64,000 nucleotides of DNA from NCBI GenBank assembly GCA_949902595.1, contig CATLDC010000001.1:62001-126000 (forward strand), given 5' to 3'. The translations under genes and the position numbers were made by a program. Each line of letters opens with the position of its first letter. Within the stretch, counting starts at the first letter, position 1. The notes beneath the pieces are model-generated. The model ran no database searches and was not told the DNA's origin. It saw only the letters and a list, made by a program, of their open reading frames with translations. The stretch comes from an uncultured Candidatus Melainabacteria bacterium. Its GTDB lineage: Bacteria; Cyanobacteriota; Vampirovibrionia; Gastranaerophilales; Gastranaerophilaceae. Below are positions 50,806 through 59,358 of the stretch, piece after piece.

Positions 50806-52131
50806 CTACCCGCCTCCGGCAAGCTGGTTCAGCTGCAACAGCGCACTTATCGTCTGGTCGTAGTCAAACTTGTCGTCAGTTGACTGGCATAAAAACGTGT
50901 TAATATCTCCCATCATTGCAATCGCCTTGTCACAAGCAGGGTCAGAGCCCTTCACATAAGCCCCGATGTTAATCAAATCCTCATTCTTCTTATGAACAGC
51001 AAGCAGGTTTCGCAAAACTCCCGCTGCGTTGCGGTGCTCTTTGGATGTCACATCACCCATAACACGGCTGAGCGATTGAAGCACATCCACAGCAGGATAG
51101 TGGTTCTTGTGCGCCAAATCACGTGAAAGCACAATGTGACCATCTAAGATACTTCTTGCCGTGTCGGAAATCGGCTCGTTGAAGTCATCGCCCTCAACAA
51201 GTACCGTGTAAAGCCCCGTAATCGTCCCGTTTTCGTTTGTTCCGGCTCTTTCCATCAGCTTTGGCATAAGCGCAAACACAGAAGGCGTATACCCTCTGGT
51301 TGCAGGAGGCTCGCCAATCGCAAGCCCGACTTCTCTTTGTGCCATCGCAATACGGGTAACACTGTCCAGCATGAACAGAACATCCATTCCCTTGTCTCTA
51401 AAATACTCGGCAATTGAAGTCGCAACAAACGCAGCCTTAATCTTAACCAGAGAAGGCTGTTCAGAAGTCGCTGCGATTACGATTGAGCGCTTCATGCCTT
51501 CAGGCCCCAAGATTTCTTCAATAAATTCCTTAACCTCACGTCCGCGTTCGCCAATCAGCGCAATAACGTTCAAATCCGCGGTCGTGTTTTTTGCCATCAT
51601 ACCGATTGTCGTACTCTTACCAACACCAGAGCCCGCGAAAATCCCCATTCTCTGGCCTTTTCCCACGGTCATAAACCCGTCGATTGACCTTATGCCAAGT
51701 GAAAGCGGCTCCGAGATTCGTTTACGCTTAAGCGGGTTAATCGCGTCAGCCTTTGTTGAGCGGTATTCTGAAAATCTGATATCTCCAAGAGTGTCAATCG
51801 GGTTTCCGAGCCCGTCAAGCACGCGCCCGATAAGCTGGGTGCCAACCCCGATTCTCATTGCCCCGCCTGTATTCACAACAAGTGCGCCCGGGCGAATTCC
51901 ATCAGGAGAAGCCAATGGCATTAAAAGGATTTTGTCGCTCTTAAACCCCACGACCTCCGCCATTGTCGGAGTGTCGTTATAGTCGTTGTAGATGTAGCAC
52001 AAATCTCCGATTGAAGATTTCGGGCCGTCTGATTCAATCGTAAGCCCGATAATCTCGGTGATTTTTCCGATTTCCTTAATAGTCTGTGTGCTATTAATTA
52101 TGTCTAAATACTTATTCTTGTCCCAGCTCAT
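50806..52131 (-). CDS. fliI: Flagellar type III export ATPase FliI
   Basis: 441 residues. Walker A GIFAGSGVGKSTTIGMM (~165-180), IGERGREVKEFIE, VLFMLDSVTRIAMAQREVGL and LVEGDDFNEPISDTARSILDG are the F1-like ATPase motifs of FliI. It drives export of flagellar parts through the basal body. Last gene of the fliF-G-H-I unit, overlapping fliH by 20 bases. Confidence 0.97.
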   Translation of the reverse strand: MSWDKNKYLDIINSTQTIKEIGKITEIIGLTIESDGPKSSIGDLCYIYNDYNDTPTMAEVVGFKSDKILLMPLASPDGIRPGALVVNTGGAMRIGVGTQLIGRVLDGLGNPIDTLGDIRFSEYRSTKADAINPLKRKRISEPLSLGIRSIDGFMTVGKGQRMGIFAGSGVGKSTTIGMMAKNTTADLNVIALIGERGREVKEFIEEILGPEGMKRSIVIAATSEQPSLVKIKAAFVATSIAEYFRDKGMDVLFMLDSVTRIAMAQREVGLAIGEPPATRGYTPSVFALMPKLMERAGTNENGTITGLYTVLVEGDDFNEPISDTARSILDGHIVLSRDLAHKNHYPAVDVLQSLSRVMGDVTSKEHRNAAGVLRNLLAVHKKNEDLINIGAYVKGSDPACDKAIAMMGDINTFLCQSTDDKFDYDQTISALLQLNQLAGGG

Positions 52132-52870
52132 CGTCTACGCCCGTTAACATTTTTTCGGCAATCTCTGCAATCTGTCTTGAAATCCTTGAATCAAGCCGCG
52201 TTTTGAGTGTCTCAACAATAACTCCGTCAGGTGAAAGCGAGTTGTCTTCAAGAATTTTAAGCGTCTCAAGTTTCGGAAATTCCTGCCTTAATTCCGGAGC
52301 AAGGTTGTTGATGTTCTCAACCAGCTTAGGATTCACAATAATTGTAATGTTTTCCTTGTCATGGAGCTCCCGTATCGCATCAACCGTAATCCTGTGCAGA
52401 ACTTCGTCGTCAAAAGACAGGTGGCAAACCTTGGCTGCAATTGTAGAAACCAGGTCAACAATATCGCGCGAAGCTGATTCAATTATGTTATTCTTAATTT
52501 CAAACGAGCTGGAAGAGAGTGTATCCAGAGACTTAAGTCCTTCTACAGCGTCATTTTGGAATTTATAGAGCCCGTCTTGTTCGCCTTTTGCAAACCCTTC
52601 CTGATAAGCCTGATTCTTGATTGTTTCGTATTCCTGCTCGCCTCGTTTACGCGCCTCTTCAATGATTCTGGAAGCTTCTGTATTAGCTGTTTCAACAACG
52701 ATTCTGGACTTGTTTTCCGCAGCAGAGATTATCTGGCGCGCTTTTTCATCAGTCTCCTGAATGATTTGCTGGATTTTGGCCTGCTGTCTGGTCACGCCTG
52801 ACTGTTCAATGGGGAGCACAAAGTTGTCTCCCATCTGGATATTCTGGCCTATTATTCTGTTGCTACTCAA
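52112..52870 (-). CDS. fliH: Flagellar export ATPase regulator FliH
   Basis: 252 residues. A long helical region (~20-95, IIQETDEKARQIISAAENKS…) with the typical Ala/Glu-rich pattern is followed by a globular C-terminal domain (SLSPDGVIVETLKTRLDSRI). FliH binds and restrains FliI. Identification is by position between fliG and fliI and by this domain plan. Overlaps fliG by 8 bases. Confidence 0.9.
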   Translation of the reverse strand: MSSNRIIGQNIQMGDNFVLPIEQSGVTRQQAKIQQIIQETDEKARQIISAAENKSRIVVETANTEASRIIEEARKRGEQEYETIKNQAYQEGFAKGEQDGLYKFQNDAVEGLKSLDTLSSSSFEIKNNIIESASRDIVDLVSTIAAKVCHLSFDDEVLHRITVDAIRELHDKENITIIVNPKLVENINNLAPELRQEFPKLETLKILEDNSLSPDGVIVETLKTRLDSRISRQIAEIAEKMLTGVDDELGQE

Positions 52871-53912
52871 TTAATTCGTCCTCAACACTTGCACGTGTAA
52901 TAGTGATTTCGCCTGTTGCTTCAAGAGTTCTGATAGCGTTAACAATAGCAGTCTGTGCTTCCTGAACCTCTTTGGCTCTGACAGGTCCGAGGTATTCCAT
53001 ATCGTCGGTAAGCATCTGGCGTGCTCTTTCTGACATGTTCTTGAAGATTTTTTCTTTGATTTCTTCTTTTGTACCCTTGAGCGCAAGCGCAAGCTGCTTG
53101 GTATCGATTTCGCGGAGAAGTCTCTGGATGGATCTGTCGTCGAGGATAATAATGTCTTCGAATACGAACATGAGGTCGCGGACTTCCTGAGCCATTTTCT
53201 GGTTCTCGATGTCGAGCCATTCCATGATGTTCTTTTCTGTACCTCTGTCGCAGCAGTTCAGGATGTTTGCAAGAGATTCCACACCACCCGCATTTGAAAA
53301 ATCGTTAACAAGCAATGCAGAGAATTTACGCTGCACGATGTCTTCAATCGTCGAAAGAATTTCCGGGTTAGTCGGTGTCATATCCGCGATTCGCATTGAT
53401 ACGACCGCCTGAACATCAGGAGGAAGAAACGCAAGAACCTGCGCTGCAAGCTCCGGTCTCAAATACGCGAGAATCAACGCAAGAAGCTGCGGGTTTTCAG
53501 AAGAAAACGTATTTGCAAGCTGGGATGGGTCAGCTTCGTTAAGGAAGAAGAACGGGTTGGTGTTAACCATTGAGTTAACCCGTTCAAGAAGTTTTGCAGC
53601 TTCTGCTTCACCATAAGTCTGGATAAGGAGCTGTTTTGCATACCCGACACCGCCTTGTGCAAGGTAGTTTTTAGCCTGAAACACTGTTTTAAACTCGTTC
53701 AAGACATCGTTCAAATCCTCGTCGGACACCTTGCCAAGATTCGCAATATCAAGCGTGATTTGCTCCAAAAGCTCGTCGTCTTTGATGTTTTTCAGGATTT
53801 CAGAAGCCGTACCAGGCCCGAGAGCAATCAAGAGCGCCGCGACCTTCTGGCTCGGACGCACTATCGTCTTTTTTGCTTCTTCCTTGGCTTTTTTTATATC
53901 TTCTATGCCCAT
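52863..53912 (-). CDS. fliG: Flagellar motor switch protein FliG
   Basis: 349 residues. VAALLIALGPGTASEILKNI at the N-terminus; EHPQ-like segment appears as ENPQLLALILAYLRPELAAQ; LPPDVQAVVSMRIADM; and the C-terminal charged helix FEDIIILDDRSIQRLLREID that contacts the stator. It forms the torque ring of the motor. Confidence 0.97.
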   Translation of the reverse strand: MGIEDIKKAKEEAKKTIVRPSQKVAALLIALGPGTASEILKNIKDDELLEQITLDIANLGKVSDEDLNDVLNEFKTVFQAKNYLAQGGVGYAKQLLIQTYGEAEAAKLLERVNSMVNTNPFFFLNEADPSQLANTFSSENPQLLALILAYLRPELAAQVLAFLPPDVQAVVSMRIADMTPTNPEILSTIEDIVQRKFSALLVNDFSNAGGVESLANILNCCDRGTEKNIMEWLDIENQKMAQEVRDLMFVFEDIIILDDRSIQRLLREIDTKQLALALKGTKEEIKEKIFKNMSERARQMLTDDMEYLGPVRAKEVQEAQTAIVNAIRTLEATGEITITRASVEDELIE

Positions 53913-53929
53913 TTGGTTTTATTTTTCCT

Positions 53930-54023
53930 ATTAGTAGTTTTACCATTGAGGGAGACCCGTAGTCTTGCTTCTCACCTGTAGTGCCTCGATTGTCTCCCGA
54001 CCAATCTTCTACGTGCGTAGCAC
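53930..54023 (-). repeat. Structured dispersed element C (copy 1), between fliF and fliG
   Basis: Homologous to 58888-58983 over ~95 bp. Starts with a GTGC-TAC-GCAC hairpin, then a 7-bp stem GGGAGAC/GTCTCCC (complements of 53992-53998 and 53950-53956 read on the minus strand). In the other copy this stem is GGCAGAC/GTCTGCC, a compensatory C-G for G-C change. It would be inside the flagellar mRNA. Confidence 0.65.
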
Positions 54024-55562
54024 TTAGTCGCGGATAAATGAAGTTAACAGTTTGGCAGCTTCTTCAGGCGCTGCCATGATTGTTTCGTTCAACTCATTTA
54101 TGCTCTGTTCTTTTTGAGACTTTATCTCTCTTTTGCTAAACTCAAGCTTCGGAGCTTCCTCTTCTACATCAATTTCTTCCGGCTGACGCTCCATCAACTC
54201 TTCTGCATGCATCTTAGGCTTTGCAGAAGGAAGCTTTGCAACGAATGTCTTGAGAATATAGAGCGCAAAGCAACCGAGAATCAGCACAATCGCAAGCGGG
54301 ATTACAGAAGATGTAATAAAGTAGATTGTCTGCTCGCGCTGGTACTGCTTGTTAAACTCTTCCTGAGCCAGCTTGTCAATCGTAGCGCCCTCAAACTGCA
54401 ACCCGGAAACAGAGATTACGTCGCCCCTTGAATAATCAACCCCGGAAGCTGAAAGAACAAGGTTCTTCAACTCGTCTTTTTCAGCCTCGGTCAAAATCTT
54501 GTTAACCGCAACCGCGATAGAAAGCCTCTTCACCGTACCAGGTGCATAAACCACCTGCTTAACTTCCTTTGTCACGTTATAATTCACTGATGTTTTTTGT
54601 TTTGAGTAATTCAGATTCCTCTGGTTTACGTTGTTCGGGTTAGGAACATTATTCGGATTTTCGTAGGTCTCAACTTCTGTCTGGGAGCTTGTCACAACGC
54701 CCTGGTCTTTGCCTTCAAGCGGAATATAGCTTTCAATAGTTGCTTTTGCAGAATTGAAATCTATATCAGCATTAACCTGCACAGACACATTTCCCTTGCC
54801 CACAATCTTTTCAAGGACATCTGCGACTTTTTTGGCTGTTTCTTTTTCAAGATTACCCTTGAAGCTCTCCATGTCAGTAGAGTTTTTGGAGGTCTCGTCC
54901 GAAAGGCTGTTTCCGTTCTGGTCGGTGATGAACACCTGTTCAGGAGTCATTCTCGGAACAGCGTAAGCAACGAGGTTTTTAATAGCCTTGACCTGCGAGC
55001 TTTTTATTTTGTATCCCGGGTCTAGGACAAGGACTACAGAGGCTGTAGGTTTTGCGTCGTTGTCATCGAAGATAGAGCGTTCCGGTTCTGCAAGCTGAAC
55101 TCTTGCGTATTTCACGCCCTGAATTTTTTCGATTGAGCGGGTAAGTTCGCCCTGAAAGATTCTTTGTCTTGTCAGTTTGTTTTTGAAATCAGTTGAGCCG
55201 AGCTGCATGTCGTCGAGAAGCTCAAAACCTGTGTCTCCGTTTTTAATCAGGTCGTTTTCTGCAACAAAAACCCGCATGTCGTCTCTTAGTTTTGAAGGTA
55301 CGAGAATTGTTTTGTGGTCTTCTGATACTTTGTATCTGTACCCGTTTTTCTTCATGCCTTCAACAATGCTTATTGCGTTGACTTCGTTCAAGTCAGAATA
55401 TAAAACAACCCAGTCCGGCTCCATTGCTTTGGAAAGGAAAAACGAAGCAGCTGCAATCGTCACAACGATTAATGCGAGCATACCAAGCTTCTGGTTCCCG
55501 TCTAAGCCGTTCCAGAGTTTCTTCACGTCATTAGCTAACAGTGCAAAATAATTATTTTCCAT
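54024..55562 (-). CDS. fliF: Flagellar MS-ring protein FliF
   Basis: 512 residues from ATG 55562, chosen because GGGGAG lies 4 bases before. N-terminal membrane helix (~20-40), periplasmic ring domains with DWVVLYSDLNEVNA-like start and the conserved GDTGFELLD, second helix (~420-440, YFITSSVIPLAIVLILG) and a cytoplasmic tail ending LLTSFIRD that docks FliG. It is the base on which the flagellum assembles. First gene of the operon. Confidence 0.96.
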   Translation of the reverse strand: MENNYFALLANDVKKLWNGLDGNQKLGMLALIVVTIAAASFFLSKAMEPDWVVLYSDLNEVNAISIVEGMKKNGYRYKVSEDHKTILVPSKLRDDMRVFVAENDLIKNGDTGFELLDDMQLGSTDFKNKLTRQRIFQGELTRSIEKIQGVKYARVQLAEPERSIFDDNDAKPTASVVLVLDPGYKIKSSQVKAIKNLVAYAVPRMTPEQVFITDQNGNSLSDETSKNSTDMESFKGNLEKETAKKVADVLEKIVGKGNVSVQVNADIDFNSAKATIESYIPLEGKDQGVVTSSQTEVETYENPNNVPNPNNVNQRNLNYSKQKTSVNYNVTKEVKQVVYAPGTVKRLSIAVAVNKILTEAEKDELKNLVLSASGVDYSRGDVISVSGLQFEGATIDKLAQEEFNKQYQREQTIYFITSSVIPLAIVLILGCFALYILKTFVAKLPSAKPKMHAEELMERQPEEIDVEEEAPKLEFSKREIKSQKEQSINELNETIMAAPEEAAKLLTSFIRD

Positions 55563-55592
55563 GTACTCCCCGCGCACAATTACTCAATATAT

Positions 55593-55621
55593 ATAATATC
55601 CTAACAGAAAAATCTTTTCAA
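55593..55621 (-). promoter_or_regulatory. Promoter of the fliF operon
   Basis: Minus strand TTGAAA (complement of 55616-55621), 17 bp, TATTAT (complement of 55593-55598): a vegetative-type promoter. No sigma-28 or sigma-54 pattern is present, as expected for an early flagellar operon. Confidence 0.65.
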
Positions 55622-55660
55622 ATTGTAAACATTTATAACGCAGGAGCTCAAATTGGGCGC

Positions 55661-55772
55661 GTTCCCTCCCTGGATGGGGAGGGTTAGGGTGGGGTACAGC
55701 CTTCTGTGCAAGGATTTCAGGGACTTGGGGTTGCCCCCTCACCCCAGCCCTCTCCCTAAGGAGAGGGGGTTA
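55661..55772. repeat. G/C-rich dispersed repeat with inverted ends
   Basis: A block CCCTCCCTGGATGGGGAGGG and TTAGGGTGGGG is followed ~45 bp later by its near-inverse CCCCTCACCCCAGCCCTCTC and GGAGAGGGGG. Related CCCTCACCCC…CTCTCCC…GGAGAGGGG sequence recurs at 58984-59065, 61820-61870 and 63846-63900. Base composition is very unlike the neighbourhood. It resembles a non-autonomous mobile repeat or REP element. Confidence 0.75.
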
Positions 55773-55786
55773 GTGCTAAAGTCGCT

Positions 55787-57181
55787 CTAAATATCTTGCG
55801 CTGCCGTTGCCTTGTAAAAACTTATGCAGTCAATCATGCAGTCAAACTTGCTTGAATACACCATCTTGTTTACGCTTAGCAAATTCTCCTGCATCTGATT
55901 CAAATCAAGCTTTGCAATCACGCCCTGCGCGTATTTCTGCTCTGAAAGCGCAAAATCCTTCTGCTCAAGCTCCTGAATCTTTTGCTGCTTGGAAAGCTTT
56001 TCCCTGTCCATGCTCACAGAAACAAGAGAGTCGTTAACCTCCTGCATTGAAGTCAGGTTAACCTTCTCATAATTCTTCAAACTCTTTTCGTAAGCAATCT
56101 TTTTGGATTTCAGATTAGCCTTGAGCTTCCCGCCCATAAACAAAGGCTGCATAATTGACCCGCCCAAAGCCCAGAGCATGTTGGATGTCGTAAACAAACT
56201 CTCTACGTGTTTTGTGTTGAAAAACACTCCGCCTCCGAGATTCAGCGAAGGGCACATCTCTTTTCTCGCAACCCTTACATCGATTCCGGCTTTTTCCAGC
56301 ATTTTTTCTGCCTTCAAATAATCCGGACGCTTCATGATAATATCAGAATCAATGCTTTCAGGAATCACACCCGTAAACGCCAGAGTTCTGTAATCGCTTC
56401 TTGCGTATTCCTCAATATTGTTCGGGCTGTCACCGGTCAAAACCGCAAGCTGGTGAAGACACTTTGTCCTGTCTTTTTTCAAATCCGTAAGGTCAGCAAC
56501 CCCTGAAATATAAGCCTGATTAGCTTTCACAAGGTCGGAAGTCGAAACAATACCCTCTGCGTTGCTTACTGACATTATTTCAAAAATCTCTTTTCTTAAA
56601 GCAACGATTTCTTCCTGCAAATCAATCATCGCGTCAAGTTTCACAATATTAATATAAGCGCTCCCCACAGCCGAAGCAATAGAAATGTAAGCAGCCTGCT
56701 CATCCAGAATAGAAGCCTCGTAAAGCTTTCTCACAGCGGTTGTTTTGTTGTGGTTCTTCCCGAATAAGTCCAGTTCGTAGTTCGCTATAATCGGAAGTCC
56801 CAGCCCGAAAGACGAAGGCCCGACAATCTTGCTAACCCCCGGCATCAACCCCGCCTGTATGCTTGGAAGCTCTCCTGCTCTTTGCATAACAACATTCTGG
56901 TAGTACTCGTCAATCGTGAGAGTCGCCATCTTCAAGTCTTTGTTGTTCTCAACAGCCTTAACAATATACCCACTCAAGTGTTCGTCATTGAACTGTTTCC
57001 ACCAGCCAAGGTTAACGTACTCGTATTTATTCTTAACCGGTCTTACTTTTTTTGGTTTCTTATTCTTATCAACTGTCTGTTCCGCGCCAGCGTTCAAAAC
57101 AGTCTTCTCTGCTGCGCAGACAGCGCTCACATTACTTCCGCAAATCGATATCAACAAGGCCAGTGCCAACATTTTTTTCAT
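55787..57181 (-). CDS. TolC/NodT-type outer-membrane efflux channel
   Basis: 464 residues from ATG 57181 (TGGAGAAAAG before it; a longer reading lacks a ribosome site). Signal peptide ~1-25 (MLALALLISICGSNVSAVCA), then the outer-membrane efflux protein domain: YVNLGWWKQFNDEHLSGYIV, VGSAYINIVKLDAMIDLQEE, IIMKRPDYLKAEKMLEKAGI and GGSIMQPLFMGGKLKANLKS. It forms the outer-membrane exit duct for the divergently encoded EmrA-type adaptor. Confidence 0.92.
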   Translation of the reverse strand: MKKMLALALLISICGSNVSAVCAAEKTVLNAGAEQTVDKNKKPKKVRPVKNKYEYVNLGWWKQFNDEHLSGYIVKAVENNKDLKMATLTIDEYYQNVVMQRAGELPSIQAGLMPGVSKIVGPSSFGLGLPIIANYELDLFGKNHNKTTAVRKLYEASILDEQAAYISIASAVGSAYINIVKLDAMIDLQEEIVALRKEIFEIMSVSNAEGIVSTSDLVKANQAYISGVADLTDLKKDRTKCLHQLAVLTGDSPNNIEEYARSDYRTLAFTGVIPESIDSDIIMKRPDYLKAEKMLEKAGIDVRVARKEMCPSLNLGGGVFFNTKHVESLFTTSNMLWALGGSIMQPLFMGGKLKANLKSKKIAYEKSLKNYEKVNLTSMQEVNDSLVSVSMDREKLSKQQKIQELEQKDFALSEQKYAQGVIAKLDLNQMQENLLSVNKMVYSSKFDCMIDCISFYKATAAQDI

Positions 57182-57218
57182 AATCTTTTCTCCAGGTACT
57201 TGATTTTTTCTAAGAGTA

Positions 57219-57249
57219 ATGATAGCATAGATGTGTTGCATTTGCAACA
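57219..57249 (-). promoter_or_regulatory. Efflux-channel promoter with overlapping MarR-type operator
   Basis: Minus strand TTGCAA (57242-57247), 17 bp, TATCAT (complement of 57219-57224). A perfect inverted repeat TGTTGCA-TT-TGCAACA (57234-57249) covers the -35 box. It lies 41 bp before the MarR-type gene, the classic place for its operator, so MarR would repress both directions. Confidence 0.75.
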
Positions 57250-57289
57250 TGTGGTAAAATAAACATACTTCAAATAGAGGATTTACAAA

Positions 57290-57760
57290 TTGGAAGAACT
57301 GGATAGAGAAGAACATTACACGGACACTATTTTTTATCAGATTGAGCTTACGGCAAAGTACTGCAAGCTTTTGGGAGCGCAGGTGTTTGACAAGTTCAAC
57401 GCAGGAATCTCATGTGAAGAGTTTTCGGTTCTGGATGTTCTACAGTGCAATCCGGAGCTTTGTCAGCGTGATTTAGCCAAGATTATTTTAAAGGACAGGG
57501 CGAACACGGGGAAGCTTTTGGACTCGCTTGAGAAGAAGGGGTTCATAACAAGGAAGCTTTCAATCAAGAACAACAGGCCGGTAAAGATTGTCAAAATCAC
57601 GCAGGCAGGGATTCAAAAATCTATCGAGGCAACAGAGAGAATCAGGCCGCATTTTGTACACATAAAAGAAAAAATCAACAACAGTGACATTGCAAGGGTT
57701 GGCGATTTGTTAAAAGAGTTAAGAAGTATTTTAGACAAGTCATTAGAGATACAAATATAA
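57290..57760 (+). CDS. MarR-family repressor
   Basis: 156 residues from TTG 57290 with AGAGGA 8 bases before. Winged-helix core: FSVLDVLQCNPELCQRDLAK, LKDRANTGKLLDSLEKKGFI and RKLSIKNNRPVKIVKITQAG. MarR proteins release DNA on binding toxic phenolic or similar compounds. It heads the unit with the adaptor gene 14 bases downstream. Confidence 0.9.
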   Translation: MEELDREEHYTDTIFYQIELTAKYCKLLGAQVFDKFNAGISCEEFSVLDVLQCNPELCQRDLAKIILKDRANTGKLLDSLEKKGFITRKLSIKNNRPVKIVKITQAGIQKSIEATERIRPHFVHIKEKINNSDIARVGDLLKELRSILDKSLEIQI

Positions 57761-57774
57761 AAAAGGATAAACCA

Positions 57775-58797
57775 ATGAGTGAAGAAAATAGAATAGAGGA
57801 AGAAAGCACAAAGAAGATGCCTGTTAGAAAGAGGTACATTTTCACATTCTTAGGAATAATAGCGGCGCTTGTTGGCGGGTATTTTATTTACGACACGCTC
57901 GGCTACCAGTCAACGGACGACGCTTATGTAGAGACAACAACTGTTTCTGTTTCACCGAAGGTATCGGGTCAGATAGTGAAGGTTCTGGTTGAGGACAACC
58001 AGCCGGTCAAAGCCGGTCAGGTGGTTGCGGTCATAGACAAGGTTGATTACGAGGTAAGGCTTGAGCAGGCAAAAGCTGCTTATGAAAAGGCTTTACTGAA
58101 CCAGCAGAACGCGCATGCGAACTTGAACGCGGCAAATTCAGAAATCGAGCTTGCAAAAAAAGATGTTGAGAGATACGAGAACTTATACGCAGCCGGTGCT
58201 GTATCCAAGCAGACTTTGGACAAGGCAAGAACAAATCTTGAGAGCATTCAGGCAAAGCAGGTAACTGCAGAGCAGGCAATTTTATCAAAGGACACTTCAA
58301 AGAGTGTGAAGGTTGCTGACGCTGATTTGAACGTATTAAAGGCGCAGAAGCGTGCGGCTGAGCTTGCGCTTGAATACACTGACATCAAGGCTCCGATTGA
58401 CGGCACTGTATCCAACAAGAAGGTTGAAGTCGGGATGATGGTTCAGCCGGGAAGTCCGCTTTTCGTGGTTGTACCGCACGACGTTTGGGTAGTTGCGAAC
58501 TTCAAGGAAACGCAGCTTGAGAAAATGAAGAAGGGCATGGATGTTGACATCAAAATCGACACGTATCCTCACAAGGTTTTCAGGGGCAAGGTTGACAGCA
58601 TCCAGAGGAGTTCCGGTGCAAAAGCGAGTCTGTTCCCGCCTGAAAACGCGGTCGGGTCTTTTGTAAAAATCGTGCAGAGAATCCCTGTGAAAATCGTGTT
58701 CACGGAAGAAATCGACCCGCAGGAATACGCTGTAATCCCGGGCATGTCAGTTGTGCCTAAGGTTAAAATCAGGGGGTTTAACCCGAACAAGAATTAA
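57775..58797 (+). CDS. EmrA/HlyD-type membrane fusion protein
   Basis: 340 residues. One membrane helix (~22-40), then DAYVETTTVSVSPKVSGQIV and VEDNQPVKAGQVVAVID (lipoyl half), a coiled coil (~95-175), and IKAPIDGTVSNKKVEVGMMV. It bridges an inner-membrane pump and the TolC-type channel. No EmrB-type or RND pump gene follows, so the pump partner must be elsewhere. Confidence 0.92.
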   Translation: MSEENRIEEESTKKMPVRKRYIFTFLGIIAALVGGYFIYDTLGYQSTDDAYVETTTVSVSPKVSGQIVKVLVEDNQPVKAGQVVAVIDKVDYEVRLEQAKAAYEKALLNQQNAHANLNAANSEIELAKKDVERYENLYAAGAVSKQTLDKARTNLESIQAKQVTAEQAILSKDTSKSVKVADADLNVLKAQKRAAELALEYTDIKAPIDGTVSNKKVEVGMMVQPGSPLFVVVPHDVWVVANFKETQLEKMKKGMDVDIKIDTYPHKVFRGKVDSIQRSSGAKASLFPPENAVGSFVKIVQRIPVKIVFTEEIDPQEYAVIPGMSVVPKVKIRGFNPNKN

Positions 58798-58841
58798 ACT
58801 TATTCATCATACAAACTACAATTTCAGTATTACGACTCTGT

Positions 58842-58879
58842 GACGGCAAGGCTATTCTTCATACTTACCGTCTTTTTTT
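58842..58879 (+). terminator. Terminator of the marR-emrA unit
   Basis: GACGGCAAG … CTTACCGTC (one mismatch) followed by TTTTTTT. 44 bases after the emrA-like stop. Confidence 0.75.
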
Positions 58880-58887
58880 GTGCTACG

Positions 58888-58983
58888 GTGCTACGCACGT
58901 AAACATATTGTCGGCAGACAATCGTGGTAATACTGGTTGGGATAGGGACTACAGGTCTGCCTCAATTGTGGAACGACTAGCTG
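58888..58983 (+). repeat. Structured dispersed element C (copy 2)
   Basis: GTGCTACGCAC at 58888-58898, then GGCAGAC 58913-58919 pairing with GTCTGCC 58955-58961. An alternative hairpin ATTGTC-GGCA-GACAAT shares bases with it, so two folds exclude each other. Inverse orientation relative to the copy at 53930-54023. Confidence 0.65.
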
Positions 58984-59065
58984 GGAGGGCGCGGACCCCT
59001 CTCCGGGGGGAGAGGGAGCAGCCGTTCGCGAGACCGCGTCGAGCGTTACGGATGCGGGTGAGGGT
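58984..59065. repeat. G/C-rich repeat (CCCCTCTCC…GGAGAGGG type)
   Basis: CCCCTCTCC-GGGG-GGAGAGGG hairpin, then a G/C-rich tail ending GGGTGAGGGTT. Belongs to the family of 55661-55772. The region 58798-59097 has no gene: it holds the terminator, element C and this repeat. Confidence 0.7.
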
Positions 59066-59085
59066 TGAACCCCGAAAATTTATGT

Positions 59086-59091
59086 TATAAT
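59086..59091 (+). promoter_or_regulatory. TATAAT -10 box six bases before the acyl-carrier ATG
   Basis: Perfect TATAAT, ACTCTT, then ATG 59098, again leaderless spacing. TTGAAC lies 15 bp upstream as a possible -35. It would drive the whole 59098-63907 operon. Confidence 0.55.
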
Positions 59092-59097
59092 ACTCTT

Positions 59098-59358
59098 ATG
59101 ATGGATATAGAAAAAGATTTAAAAATACTGATTATCGAGACATTAGAATTAGAAGAGATTACGCCTGACGATATCAAAAACGAGGAGCCGCTTTTTGGCG
59201 AAGGGCTCGGGCTGGACTCCATTGACGCGCTTGAGCTTGGCATGGCTTTGAAGCGGAAATACAACATTACATTGAGTACTGACAAGGAGCAGAACAAAAA
59301 ATTCTTCTACTCAATCAAAACGCTTAGTGAGTTTGTGAGGTCTAAAATCAATGGGTAA
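59098..59358 (+). CDS. Acyl carrier protein 1 of polyene-like cluster
   Basis: 86 residues. GEGLGLDSIDALELGMAL holds the Ser (in LDSID) that receives the phosphopantetheine arm. Matches the first of the paired carrier proteins in aryl-polyene clusters. Starts at one of two adjacent ATGs and overlaps the next gene by 8 bases. Confidence 0.88.
   Translation: MMDIEKDLKILIIETLELEEITPDDIKNEEPLFGEGLGLDSIDALELGMALKRKYNITLSTDKEQNKKFFYSIKTLSEFVRSKING

Noticed and set aside
51371-51982. A 203-codon plus-strand frame opposite fliI
   Set aside because: It is antisense to a certain gene and has the skewed composition of a shadow frame.
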